A DNA stretch of 64,000 nucleotides, taken from positions 372,001 to 436,000 of the forward strand of contig JAWKKV010000002.1 of the NCBI GenBank assembly GCA_041393015.1, written 5' to 3'. Every line of letters begins with the position of its first letter. Position 1 is the stretch's first letter. The stretch is from JAGQYH01 sp041393015 (GTDB taxonomy: Bacteria > Bacteroidota > Bacteroidia > Chitinophagales > JADIYW01). This document shows positions 53,322 to 62,667 of this stretch, piece by piece. The position numbers and the translations under genes were made by a program. A model generated the notes under the pieces. It saw only the letters and a program-made list of their open reading frames with translations, did not search any database and was not told the DNA's origin.

Positions 53322-55694
53322 ATGAAACCACCGATACTCAACATAGAAAACAATAAAGAAGGTTTGCAATACCTTCCAATGGATATTTTGATAAATCAGT
53401 TCAATGAGTTATTAGTACAGCCCTATACAACCAGATTTAGTTTTCTTCCATTTATTCAGAAAATGAATAATAGGGTGCAACACACGAATTGTGAGATTAC
53501 TGCTACTATGATTCCTCAAATTGAAGCTTTAGAAGCTAGAATTGCTAATAATAATGGAGCGATTAGTGTAGAAGAACAGCAACAAGTTGATCAAATTACT
53601 AATATCTTATTGCCTTCAATGTTTTTTGAAGGAGAGCACAGTTTCGTATGTCCTCCGTTCACCAAAGATTATGTTTACACTTCACCCTCTTTGGCTGCTC
53701 TTAAAAATGACAATAAATGGTTGGTAAGGTTTGATATCAGTAATACAGCAAACATAATTACGCCCATTCAGCAAGTGGCAGCTTTTATATTGAATAAAGT
53801 TTATGGCTTAAATATTGAAAGCTTGTTTACCGATGTAATTACTTTTAGAAATACGGAAACCGAGTTAGAACGACATTATAAACTAGTTATTAGAGATGAT
53901 TTTATTCAAATTCATATCGATGGTGACCAACCTGAATTAAGTCGTGCAGAAATTAATGACTTACTAAACAATTTAAATGATGATGAAAAAATACTACAAT
54001 ATCTACCTTTAGATAAGTTTAGTTTTACCGGATTTGGCATTGGTGTTTTTACCGATATTACAGAGCATGAAATACAATCTTCTATTAAAGATAATGCTAT
54101 TCGAAAAACCGATATAAAACATGAAGAGTTACTAAGTGTCATAAAAGGGCATATCAGAAATTACCTCAATAGGAATGATATTGATATTGGAATTGCAGAG
54201 GTTTATTTTGAAGGTTTTTACAATAATGATAAAGTTAGTCTTTCCGGCTGCAAGGATTTTAAAAAATTGAAGCATTCTATTTTAAATGAAAATCATTGCC
54301 ATGCATACAAAAAAGCTTATTGTCACAAATTGCCCGTGATAATTGATGACATCGGAAGCATACAAGAAAGAACAGTTGCCGAAGAAGGTTTGCATAAAAA
54401 AGGGTACAAGAGTATTTTATTGGCCCCATTGTTAAATAGCAATAAAGAAGTTACCTCAATTTTAGAAATTGCATCAAAAGAGAAATATAGTTTTTCTAAG
54501 CTGGATATCACGCGATTAGAACCTATTTTTGATATCCTAAATATTGCCAATGATGTCTATTTACGTGATTTGAATAATGGTATCAGTCAATATATTAAAA
54601 ACCAGTTTACCACTATTCACCCAAGTGTAGAATGGAAGTTTGAAGAAGTGGCTACCAAGCACGTAATCAAAGAGAAATTCGATGATGAAAATCGAGAAAT
54701 AGAAGAAATCGTTTTTAAAGATGTTTATCCTTTATACGGTCAAGCAGATATAGTTAACTCTTCGCAAATAAGAAATGAATCGATTCAATTAGATTTGATC
54801 GATAATTTGGAGCGGGTGCTTGTGGTGTTAAGGTTTATCGACAGCACCATAAATTTTCACTTATTAGCCGCCTATTTAGAAAAAACAGAAATGGCTTTAA
54901 GCCAAATTAAAGAAAACTACACTTCAAGTCTTGAATCGTATATTTTAGACTTGTTAAACAATGAAGTACATCCATTGATACGCCAATTGGTTCAAGAATA
55001 CGATGAACTTCCAAACGCTAAAATGGACGATTATTTCAAAAGCCTGGACCATGATTTAGGTATTGTTTATAATCGTAGACGTGATTACGAAACAAGTGTT
55101 ACGAAGCTAAACACTGCCATTGCAACTTATTTAAATAAAGAAGATCAGATAATGCAAGATCAGTTGCCGCATTATTTTGAAAAATACAAAACGGATGGTG
55201 TTGAATACAACATTTATTTAGGTCAGTCCATCCTTAAAAACAAGGAGTTTACAGCGTTTCACTTAAAAAACTTTAGACTGTGGCAATTGGTAAACATTTG
55301 CGAGATTACAAGAATTGTAGATGGATTAAAAAGTGAACTGCCGATACCTTTAGAAACCGCGCAACTTATTTTTGTTTTCAATTCACCCTTAAGCATTCGC
55401 TTTAGAATGGATGAAAAACAGTTTGATGTGGATGGCACCTATAATGTGCGGTATGAAATATTAAAGAAAAGAATTGACAAAGCTCTTTTAAAAGGCACGA
55501 ATGAGCGTTTGTCTCAAGCCGGCAAAATTTCAATTGTGTATCTGTTAGAAAGTGATAAAAAAGAATATTTAGAATATTTAGGCTACCTCATTAGTAAAGG
55601 ATACATCAAAGAAGAAATTGAAGACTTGGAACTAGAAAAGTTGCAAGGTGCTGATGGACTAAGAGCTTTAAGAGTAGAAGTGATAAATCAGTAA
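53322..55694 (+). CDS. Large GAF-like-domain protein, unknown function
   Basis: A 790-residue soluble protein with no signal peptide, helix or helix-turn-helix seen. About residues 260-425 look like a GAF domain (SIQERTVAEEGLHKKGYKSILLAPLL and VTSILEIASKEKYSFSKLD). Before it is an alpha/beta region of about 250 residues, and after it a long helical region with VYNRRRDYETSVTKLNTAIA. There is no kinase, cyclase or phosphatase output domain that I can see. It ends 4 bases from the convergent lipoprotein gene. A sensing role for a small ligand is inference only. Confidence 0.65.
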   Translation: MKPPILNIENNKEGLQYLPMDILINQFNELLVQPYTTRFSFLPFIQKMNNRVQHTNCEITATMIPQIEALEARIANNNGAISVEEQQQVDQITNILLPSMFFEGEHSFVCPPFTKDYVYTSPSLAALKNDNKWLVRFDISNTANIITPIQQVAAFILNKVYGLNIESLFTDVITFRNTETELERHYKLVIRDDFIQIHIDGDQPELSRAEINDLLNNLNDDEKILQYLPLDKFSFTGFGIGVFTDITEHEIQSSIKDNAIRKTDIKHEELLSVIKGHIRNYLNRNDIDIGIAEVYFEGFYNNDKVSLSGCKDFKKLKHSILNENHCHAYKKAYCHKLPVIIDDIGSIQERTVAEEGLHKKGYKSILLAPLLNSNKEVTSILEIASKEKYSFSKLDITRLEPIFDILNIANDVYLRDLNNGISQYIKNQFTTIHPSVEWKFEEVATKHVIKEKFDDENREIEEIVFKDVYPLYGQADIVNSSQIRNESIQLDLIDNLERVLVVLRFIDSTINFHLLAAYLEKTEMALSQIKENYTSSLESYILDLLNNEVHPLIRQLVQEYDELPNAKMDDYFKSLDHDLGIVYNRRRDYETSVTKLNTAIATYLNKEDQIMQDQLPHYFEKYKTDGVEYNIYLGQSILKNKEFTAFHLKNFRLWQLVNICEITRIVDGLKSELPIPLETAQLIFVFNSPLSIRFRMDEKQFDVDGTYNVRYEILKKRIDKALLKGTNERLSQAGKISIVYLLESDKKEYLEYLGYLISKGYIKEEIEDLELEKLQGADGLRALRVEVINQ

Positions 55695-55698
55695 GCAA

Positions 55699-56607
55699 TT
55701 ACTTCATCTTGTATTTTACAATTACGGCTTCATCATTTTTTGCTTTCTCAGAAGAGATATACATCGTTCCGTTTTGATCAAAAGTGATTCCTTCCGGCTG
55801 TGGTATTTTATCATCATCAAACTGTCCAATGTATTTAATTTGAAGTGTATTGGCATCTATTACAATCAATAATTCATTAATACTACTCAATACATAAATA
55901 TCTCCGTTAATGGGATGAATATCAATATCAGAGGGTAGAAAAGAAGCTTTCAAAGGCGATAGGTTTTTCTTTACTTTTTCCAGTCCTTTATTTAATGGGG
56001 AAACACTGTCTAAATAACTTCTAATTGCTTGATTACCAATGGTAATATAGGGTTGTTGGTGTAGTTTTTGATTATGATCTAATTTATAAATACTTCTCTC
56101 GTTGTGCTTATCAGCATTGGTTTGTCCTTTGAACGCAATTAAATAGCTATTGGCTTTTGCATCAAAACAAATGCCTTCAATTTCACCTATCTTATGATTT
56201 AAAATGCTAAGTGTGTCAACAGAAACTGGCTGATGATCAGACATCAAAATGTTATAAAAATCACCATTTGAACTAACAGCGCTAACCGTATTATTATGGA
56301 AACACAAGCCTTCAAAATCGCCATCAACGCCAAAGTTAAATTTGTCGGTTACTTCTTCCTCTTTCAAAGAATAAGTATACAAAATGGCCTTTTCATCCTG
56401 GATAGCGAACAATTCATTTTTCGACAATAGTGCAATGCCTGAGATTTCATTTAAGGCTTTGGGCAGTTTATATTTTTCATCATACTTATTGAGGTTATAA
56501 ATAAAATCACTGATTAGCATTTCATTCTTATCTATGGGTTTATCTTGACAATTAGTCAATAGAAATAAAAAGGAGAGAAGTGTTAGTATGGAATAGTGTA
56601 AAATCAT
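55699..56607 (-). CDS. SdiA-regulated-type beta-propeller lipoprotein (YjiK-like)
   Basis: 302 residues. The lipobox LLTNC precedes a six-bladed-propeller-like domain of the SdiA-regulated (PF06977) type, with successive ALNEISGIALLSKNELFAIQDE, GDFEGLCFHNNTVSAVSSNGDFY, IGEIEGICFDAKANSYLIAFKG, PSDIDIHPINGDIYVLSS and PEGITFDQNGTMYISSE strands. Such proteins are envelope-located; the reaction is unknown. It starts 6 bases after the HD-PycTM gene and is the last gene of that operon. Confidence 0.82.
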   Translation of the reverse strand: MILHYSILTLLSFLFLLTNCQDKPIDKNEMLISDFIYNLNKYDEKYKLPKALNEISGIALLSKNELFAIQDEKAILYTYSLKEEEVTDKFNFGVDGDFEGLCFHNNTVSAVSSNGDFYNILMSDHQPVSVDTLSILNHKIGEIEGICFDAKANSYLIAFKGQTNADKHNERSIYKLDHNQKLHQQPYITIGNQAIRSYLDSVSPLNKGLEKVKKNLSPLKASFLPSDIDIHPINGDIYVLSSINELLIVIDANTLQIKYIGQFDDDKIPQPEGITFDQNGTMYISSEKAKNDEAVIVKYKMK

Positions 56608-56613
56608 AATTAA

Positions 56614-57795
56614 CTACGAAATTATTTGCATGATAGCATAAAAAATAGCCGATGAAATAATTCCGAACATAAAAAAGTTAAAGGCAAATCTCAGATATTT
56701 ATATTTTTTGTGCAGCACGATACCCAGATAATACAAGTCTTTGGTTAAAGAATCATAGAGCAATTCGTCATCATCCATCAATTGGTTAATTCCCCACGTA
56801 AAATCCTCCAATGGCATGGCGTGAAAGTTCCCAAAAAAGAGAATATTAGATTTTTTATTTAAAATACTTTCTTTGCTAAACTTGCCTTTAGTAATATTCG
56901 GTCTAGTGGCTAGAATAGACAAGATCATGGTGATGACCAAAACCACCAAAAAATACATGGTTGGCATTAAAAATGATTGTACCGGTTTGTTATCTGTAAT
57001 TAATTCACCAAGCAATAAGGATAAAATAATTCCTGAAATACTCAATAAAAAATTGGCTTTATTATCAGCAATGGTGCTTAATTTGATGTGATTGGGCAAC
57101 GTAATTCGAAACATCGTTTCCACACCTCGCGACCGTTTCAAAGCCGCTGCTTGCTTACTTTTTAAACTAGAAGGTGTTTCACCATTTTTAGTATTATCTA
57201 GCCTTTTTTCAAGTTGTTTTAAATTTTTGATTTTGACAGCTTCCCATTTTGTTTTAGCTATCGTGGTATAATATTGATGACGCTTTAAAAAACTGATGTT
57301 TTCATTCAGCCATTCAAGATCACTCACTTTTTTGCCTTCAATCAATTCATTTTCCATCCTAAGTAAATCAGAACGTTTTTGTGCATTTTTCTTACCTAAG
57401 TGTGCACAATCAGCATCTTTTATCAATTGCTCTAAGAATGTATTTGGTTTTACATTTATTTGAGTTGATAAAATGCATTGCTTTATGGTTTCAATACGGT
57501 TTTCCGGGTAATGATGTGATTTTAAGAAAACAGTTGCTATTTCAGCTCCTTTTTCTTCATGCCCTGTTTTTACCATTGAATAGGCAATATCATGAAACCA
57601 TGCTGCTATTATCAGCATTTCTTTTTCTTCGGCATTTAGGTTGAAATCATCGGCCAACTGACTAGCAGCACTCACCACTTGCTCTGTATGTTTTAAATTG
57701 TGGTAGAGGTAATTAGAATCAACTTTGGAAAGTTCTGTTTGCACATATTCACGAACTAAATCTACTATATCCTGTTGATGTTTTTCATTTTCCAT
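56614..57795 (-). CDS. HD-phosphohydrolase fused to a Pycsar (PycTM-like) membrane effector domain
   Basis: 393 residues. An N-terminal HD domain (about 28-175) has the metal motif in order: H32/H36 in YHNLKHTEQ, H68-D69 in WFHDIAY, and D127/D129 in KDADCAHLG, preceded by HHYPENR. This fits a nucleotide phosphohydrolase. The C-terminal half (about 225-393) matches the DUF5706/PycTM type: FRITLPNHIKLSTIADNKANFLLSISGIIL, helices at about 246-266 and 275-298, then GNFHAMPLEDF and YYLGIVLHKKYKYLRFAFNFFMFG with a last helix near the C-terminus. Stand-alone PycTM proteins are membrane effectors of cyclic-pyrimidine anti-phage (Pycsar) systems. No cyclase gene lies next to it. It follows the barrel-lipoprotein gene by 12 bases. 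Confidence 0.87.
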   Translation of the reverse strand: MENEKHQQDIVDLVREYVQTELSKVDSNYLYHNLKHTEQVVSAASQLADDFNLNAEEKEMLIIAAWFHDIAYSMVKTGHEEKGAEIATVFLKSHHYPENRIETIKQCILSTQINVKPNTFLEQLIKDADCAHLGKKNAQKRSDLLRMENELIEGKKVSDLEWLNENISFLKRHQYYTTIAKTKWEAVKIKNLKQLEKRLDNTKNGETPSSLKSKQAAALKRSRGVETMFRITLPNHIKLSTIADNKANFLLSISGIILSLLLGELITDNKPVQSFLMPTMYFLVVLVITMILSILATRPNITKGKFSKESILNKKSNILFFGNFHAMPLEDFTWGINQLMDDDELLYDSLTKDLYYLGIVLHKKYKYLRFAFNFFMFGIISSAIFYAIMQIIS

Positions 57796-57807
57796 ACTCG
57801 TTATGTT

Positions 57808-60800
57808 TTAAAAGAAAAAGCCAAATCCAAAGCTAAACAACTTTGCTTCTTTTGAAATGTTATAATTAAAGGTAAGATTAACCACTTTAAATGGTGATAT
57901 CCAGATACCCGCACTATAACCCTTATGCAAAACATCTGAATCTTCGTTTGGTTCCCAAACCCGTCCATAATCAAATCCACCTAACACACCAAACTCAAAA
58001 GGAAAAATTCTGTTTTCCCAATAATAAAACTTAATTCTGAGGTCTAAATTTTGATAGAACATATATTTTCCTGAGAATCTATTTTGTCTGTAGCCTCTTA
58101 AATTAGTTTTTCCACCTAAGGAATTAGTCCTGTAAAATGGAACGTCACCAAAATTTACTGCAGCACCGGTTCGAATGGCAAATGTCGTTGACATTTTTTT
58201 AAAGAAACTTACATAATAATTAAAGTTCCCACCAATATTAGCGAAATTGTCTATGGCTTTAATTTGATTATAATAGACTGCGTCGAAATTTATTTTTATA
58301 CCATCCGTAACTCGAGCATCTGTTTTTTCAGTAACATCAATCATACCTTTGAAATAGCCGCCTAAAAAGTTTTTACGTTCTTTATCGTTTGCCGTTAATC
58401 CAATATAGTTCGCTTCACTTACTCTACCATCAATTACCTCTACTTTTGAACTTTGAAATGAAGGACCAAATTCAATAGTGTATCTATTGTTTATCCAAGT
58501 TCTCTTCATTCCTGTAGAAACTTGATAGTCGATCAAACGTACAAAATGGAATTTTTCTCGCTCTTCCTCATCACTAATTTCTGCTTTGGTAATGGTGCGT
58601 GTTTCATTGCCTAATCCATAGTAACTAACATAAAAGGGATTTTGTAAAGTGGTGTTGAATACGTAATCGAAACCAATTCTATGGAAAGTATTTTTTCTAT
58701 CTAAATTGTAATTAAAAGTAAAGGATCCGTTTCGAAAAGCAGTACTAAAGCCAATATTATGCTTAGCTTTATATGGCACACCTCTAAAGCCTTGTAAGGT
58801 AGCTAACATACCAGCGCCTAGAAAGAAGCCATCATCGAAGTTAGAGCCAAAATTGACTAAAGGATTATAAGTATTATAATTAAAAGTTTCTTCTCTATTG
58901 TAATCGTTTACGTCGTATTGGTTGGAGGTTCTATTTTCAATTTCTTTGTTCTTATTAAAGCTAATGCCTTCTTTTTCATCGTAAAGCTTAGTGAATTTTC
59001 TTAATCCAACTACATTAGAAACATCTTTAAGTGTATCATCACCCGTACCCGCAATAATTCTAATTTTTATGCCTTTTCTAGATTTTCCTTCAATCTCAAA
59101 CTCATCATCATCCCCTAAACCATAAATTCTAATTTCTTGTGTTTCCTTTTTAAGGAAGGTGCGTTCGTAATATTTGTCTTTCTTTTCTCTTTCTTTTGAT
59201 AGATCGTATACTGTTACTTTGGTATCGCCATTTTTAAGCCGTTTTATCTCAAACCGATCTTCGTTTTCGGTGCCTAAAACATTAACTCGTTTAGAAAGCC
59301 ACTGATGCATTTTAGTGGCGATAATCAATAAATCATCTCGTCTTGATTTAAGTTTAGCCACAATTTCATCACCGCCTTTTTCATACACCTCGTCCGGCCA
59401 TGCTTCAAAAGCCTTTTCAATTACGCTATCAGTTAATTGCTCTTGTAAAAAACTAGCTTGCGCTATCCAATCCTCTGCCGCCATTTCATTTAAGAAATAC
59501 TTGTCGAAATGTTTAGCGTTAAAACTTTGATGTTTGGGTTGCTTTAAGTGATATTTAAAAGTTCTGAATTTCTTTAATACAAAATTGGATGTAAGAAAGG
59601 GGAGTGGTCCATCAAAAGTCCAAAACACTTGATCTCTATCTCTTGGAATGGGACGGTAAATCGTTTTTTCACCTTCTTTAAAACTGGCCCATCTCCATTG
59701 GTCATCATGGCGATCCCAATCGTGCAGCCAAATATCAAAAATTCTTGATCGCAATACCCATTCTTGATCAACTTGATGTTTGTAACTGCCTTCTAACTTT
59801 GGGCGCAAATCGTTGATTCCAATAATCTTTTCACTATTGCCAAAACCATCTAAATCTTTTCTGTTACCCGCCGGACGGTCTTCATACAAATATAACTCAT
59901 TGCCAAATGTTTCGTTGTAAATGCCGAGTTGTTTTTGTTTGGGAATGTAAACCAATTTGGGTTCGGTATAATAGATATTAGCCGCTTTTGATAAAGTAGG
60001 CACTACAAATGCACCGTAAGGATGCGAACCGGACATCATGTCTTGCACAATATTTTGTCCCCAAGTATTACGTAAAAATTCAGGCGTTTCTTTGTAGGCA
60101 CTTTTCATAACGGATCTAAAAACATATTGCTTGCCTTCACTGTCTTCCAATCGCATTGAATTGGATTGCTGCCCACCGCCTTTTCTGAGTGGATATAAAC
60201 CTTCTTTTTCTATGTCTAACACCGGCACTGTAATCGACAAATCCCAAATGTCGCGATAGTTTTTTCCAAACCAAAATTGCTTTGCTTTGCCGGCAGTATA
60301 GATATCTCCCGCACAAACAGTTATTGAATCCGTCCAATCAACCATTAAATCAGTTTCTGATAATACTTCTTCCAAATTAGACTTTCCTTTTACAATCATT
60401 TCACGATACAACAATTCCAACTTACTATTTTTTAAGCCGTAGAATTCTAGCCAAACATCTTTGTTCTCATAAACTAAAATTTTAGAAAAACCTTGTTGGG
60501 CCGATGCAAATTCTGCTTTACCACCTTTTCTCGCGAAGCCGTCTCTTCCTGCTGCGCCACTCACCACAAAATGTTGATCAAGTTGATGAAAATATTGTTG
60601 ACTTTCATCATGCGCTGCTACAAAAATGATGTCTTTCAATTTAATTAGCATGGCAGTAATTTCTTGCTTGAGCATCTGATGTTGATGATTGGCTAAATCT
60701 TGTTTAGTGCCCGAAATATTTCTATGCAAGGCTGCCAAACTTCCCAGTACCGGCATTGGAACATAGGCTTTTGAATTGATTTCTGTAGTAGGAAAAAGAT

Positions 60801-61539
60801 GATATTTGAAAGGAATGTTACCGCCATGTACACCATTAGAATACAACGGATGATGCATTACCACAATTAATTGCTTGTTTTTGTTTTTTAAAATGAGTTC
60901 GTGCACTTCATCAATAAACTCTGTTCTCGACTTTACATCGCAACCTTCATTGATCTTTTTTTCGTTTTTCCAATCCTCCAACCACCATTGTGTATTTAAA
61001 AATAGCAGTACTACATCGTCTTCCACCTTCACTTTTATAGGATCGCCGCAACCATTTTCGGGTAAAAAGAAGTCTTTAGCATCTAAATGATCTTCCGTAA
61101 AATCTTCCATTCTTTTTACGGCCTTCAATCCTTTATCGCCTCTGTGTTCCCAATCGTGTTCCCCCGCAATAAAAAAATAACTGCCTTGGTAGTTTTCTAA
61201 GAGATCAAAAGTGCTTAGGAGCCTTCGTTCTTCATCGGGGCGCCTTTTCTTTCCTTTACTAGCTAAACCTTTAGGATACAACTGACTTCCTAAAAATAGC
61301 ACAGTACTATTGTTGTTTGCTAATGCCAATTCTTTTTTAAGAATGGTTTGAATTGGATTTTTATCAATATCTGAACTGCCTATTTCGCCTACTAAATAAA
61401 AAGTATGATTGATGGGAATATCAGTGGGTAATGAAGCCTCTGCCCATTGTTCCTTTTCAACAGCAACATACGGTTGTTTTAAGGTATTACAAGAGGTAAT
61501 AAATAATGTGATGACAAATAAAAAGTAAATTGACTTCAT
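57808..61539 (-). CDS. Lipoprotein with degenerate calcineurin-like domain and outer-membrane barrel
   Basis: 1243 residues with lipobox ITSC (C17). About 45-320 is a calcineurin-type phosphoesterase fold whose metal motifs are altered: VGEIG at 50-54 where D is expected, LGSQLYPKG at 83-91 where GD/GDN is usual, AGEHDW at 125-130 in place of GNHDW, HHPLYSNG near 229 kept, and AHDESQQY near 309 instead of GHDH. About 400-760 is a module with FDIWLHDWDRHDDQWRW and PIPRDRDQVFW. The last about 350 residues are a BamA/surface-antigen-like barrel with LRGYRQNRF and a terminal FGFGFFF. It is second in the operon after PAP2. Confidence 0.85.
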   Translation of the reverse strand: MKSIYFLFVITLFITSCNTLKQPYVAVEKEQWAEASLPTDIPINHTFYLVGEIGSSDIDKNPIQTILKKELALANNNSTVLFLGSQLYPKGLASKGKKRRPDEERRLLSTFDLLENYQGSYFFIAGEHDWEHRGDKGLKAVKRMEDFTEDHLDAKDFFLPENGCGDPIKVKVEDDVVLLFLNTQWWLEDWKNEKKINEGCDVKSRTEFIDEVHELILKNKNKQLIVVMHHPLYSNGVHGGNIPFKYHLFPTTEINSKAYVPMPVLGSLAALHRNISGTKQDLANHQHQMLKQEITAMLIKLKDIIFVAAHDESQQYFHQLDQHFVVSGAAGRDGFARKGGKAEFASAQQGFSKILVYENKDVWLEFYGLKNSKLELLYREMIVKGKSNLEEVLSETDLMVDWTDSITVCAGDIYTAGKAKQFWFGKNYRDIWDLSITVPVLDIEKEGLYPLRKGGGQQSNSMRLEDSEGKQYVFRSVMKSAYKETPEFLRNTWGQNIVQDMMSGSHPYGAFVVPTLSKAANIYYTEPKLVYIPKQKQLGIYNETFGNELYLYEDRPAGNRKDLDGFGNSEKIIGINDLRPKLEGSYKHQVDQEWVLRSRIFDIWLHDWDRHDDQWRWASFKEGEKTIYRPIPRDRDQVFWTFDGPLPFLTSNFVLKKFRTFKYHLKQPKHQSFNAKHFDKYFLNEMAAEDWIAQASFLQEQLTDSVIEKAFEAWPDEVYEKGGDEIVAKLKSRRDDLLIIATKMHQWLSKRVNVLGTENEDRFEIKRLKNGDTKVTVYDLSKEREKKDKYYERTFLKKETQEIRIYGLGDDDEFEIEGKSRKGIKIRIIAGTGDDTLKDVSNVVGLRKFTKLYDEKEGISFNKNKEIENRTSNQYDVNDYNREETFNYNTYNPLVNFGSNFDDGFFLGAGMLATLQGFRGVPYKAKHNIGFSTAFRNGSFTFNYNLDRKNTFHRIGFDYVFNTTLQNPFYVSYYGLGNETRTITKAEISDEEEREKFHFVRLIDYQVSTGMKRTWINNRYTIEFGPSFQSSKVEVIDGRVSEANYIGLTANDKERKNFLGGYFKGMIDVTEKTDARVTDGIKINFDAVYYNQIKAIDNFANIGGNFNYYVSFFKKMSTTFAIRTGAAVNFGDVPFYRTNSLGGKTNLRGYRQNRFSGKYMFYQNLDLRIKFYYWENRIFPFEFGVLGGFDYGRVWEPNEDSDVLHKGYSAGIWISPFKVVNLTFNYNISKEAKLFSFGFGFFF

Positions 61540-61587
61540 AGTGCGTTGCCGGAAAGATACTGAACACTATGAACACTGAAAAAATTC

Positions 61588-62439
61588 CTAGTAATAAATT
61601 TTATCACCAAAGTAGTCGTAACTATAATGCTGTTTTATATCTCTTCTTTGTTTAATAGACTGATGAATAAAAGGCACAAAATAGCCCGTTAGTGCTCCTA
61701 CAGTGAAGCCGGCAATGATATCCGTAAAAAAATGTTTACCTGCTTGATAGCGTAAAATACCTGTTGTTACAGGAATAGCTGTAGCCGTAGCCCAAATAAA
61801 TGGTTTTAGTTTTGTGTGAGGATGATGATCCGTAATAATTTTTGCCATCATAAAGGTTGATAAAGCGGTCATGGAAGTATGTCCCGAGAAAAATGAATTT
61901 GTGCCATCGGCACCTAATTTATCTTCTACTGCAATATTATCATTGTATAAAAATGGTCGTGGACGGTTACTTAAATTTTTTGCTAACAAGGTTAATCCCA
62001 TTCCTACTAAAAAGGTTTCCGATGTAATTAGTAAGGTATTTTTCCAATCGGCTCTTATTGATGGGTCGGCTAGCAGTAACATAGGAGCACTCATGGAGGT
62101 GTATAAAAGAATATCGCTTGCCTTTTGCGCCTTATAAGAATAATTGTTGATGGCAGATTCATCAAATTCATTTACTTCCTTGTTTTGAAGTGACAGCACA
62201 TAGTCATAATTTAAAAGAGCATGATCTGCCGTAAATAACTGACTAAGTGTAAGACCTAAACCTATTGATGCAATAGGCACATCCGTCTTCCAGTTAATAG
62301 CATAAGGCTTTTCGTACGTTTTTAATATGTTGTTCAAGTGACTTTGTGCACTTGTAAATTGGGTTGAACCAATAAACACATGAAGTAGAATAAAATATTT
62401 AATAGCATTCAAAGTAACAGATTGAGATTTAAAAGTCAC
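61588..62439 (-). CDS. PAP2-family membrane phosphatase
   Basis: 283 residues with a signal peptide or first helix (ending STQFTSAQS) and about five further hydrophobic segments. The three PAP2 motifs are visible: KNLSNRPRP, FFSGHTSMTA (SGH) and RYQAGKHFFTDIIAG with the catalytic histidine. These enzymes remove phosphate from lipid phosphates such as undecaprenyl pyrophosphate or phosphatidate; which one is unknown. It is the first gene of a minus-strand operon, with 48 bases to the next gene. Confidence 0.92.
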   Translation of the reverse strand: MTFKSQSVTLNAIKYFILLHVFIGSTQFTSAQSHLNNILKTYEKPYAINWKTDVPIASIGLGLTLSQLFTADHALLNYDYVLSLQNKEVNEFDESAINNYSYKAQKASDILLYTSMSAPMLLLADPSIRADWKNTLLITSETFLVGMGLTLLAKNLSNRPRPFLYNDNIAVEDKLGADGTNSFFSGHTSMTALSTFMMAKIITDHHPHTKLKPFIWATATAIPVTTGILRYQAGKHFFTDIIAGFTVGALTGYFVPFIHQSIKQRRDIKQHYSYDYFGDKIYY

Positions 62440-62619
62440 ATAATTAAAGCACCAGTTTATAACGTTTTATTCCCTATTTATTGCTTAGCTAATCTAGTAA
62501 ATGTAAAAAAGCAGCTAAAAAGAATTAAGGTAGAACTATTTATCATGACCATGTTAGAGTATTCTAATATTGCTTTAAGTTTAAGGATTAACAAAAATGG
62601 AGTAAGAAATAAAAATGTA

Positions 62620-62650
62620 TTTGATTATTTCAAATAGTGGTCTATATTTG
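62620..62650 (+). promoter_or_regulatory. Promoter of tRNA-Val: TTTG-N19-TATATTTG
   Basis: TTTG at 62620-62623 and TATATTTG at 62643-62650 match the Bacteroidota consensus with ideal 19-base spacing. It ends 17 bases before the mature tRNA. This is the best promoter in the window. Confidence 0.8.
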
Positions 62651-62667
62651 CATCCGCTAACAGAGTA

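Noticed and set aside
55699..57795. A complete Pycsar anti-phage system
   Set aside because: No pyrimidine cyclase gene lies within the window near the PycTM-like domain, and the operon partners are envelope proteins. Only the effector-type domain is supported.
62422..62637. 71-residue frame upstream of tRNA-Val
   Set aside because: It overlaps the PAP2 start and the tRNA promoter region, and has no recognisable protein features.
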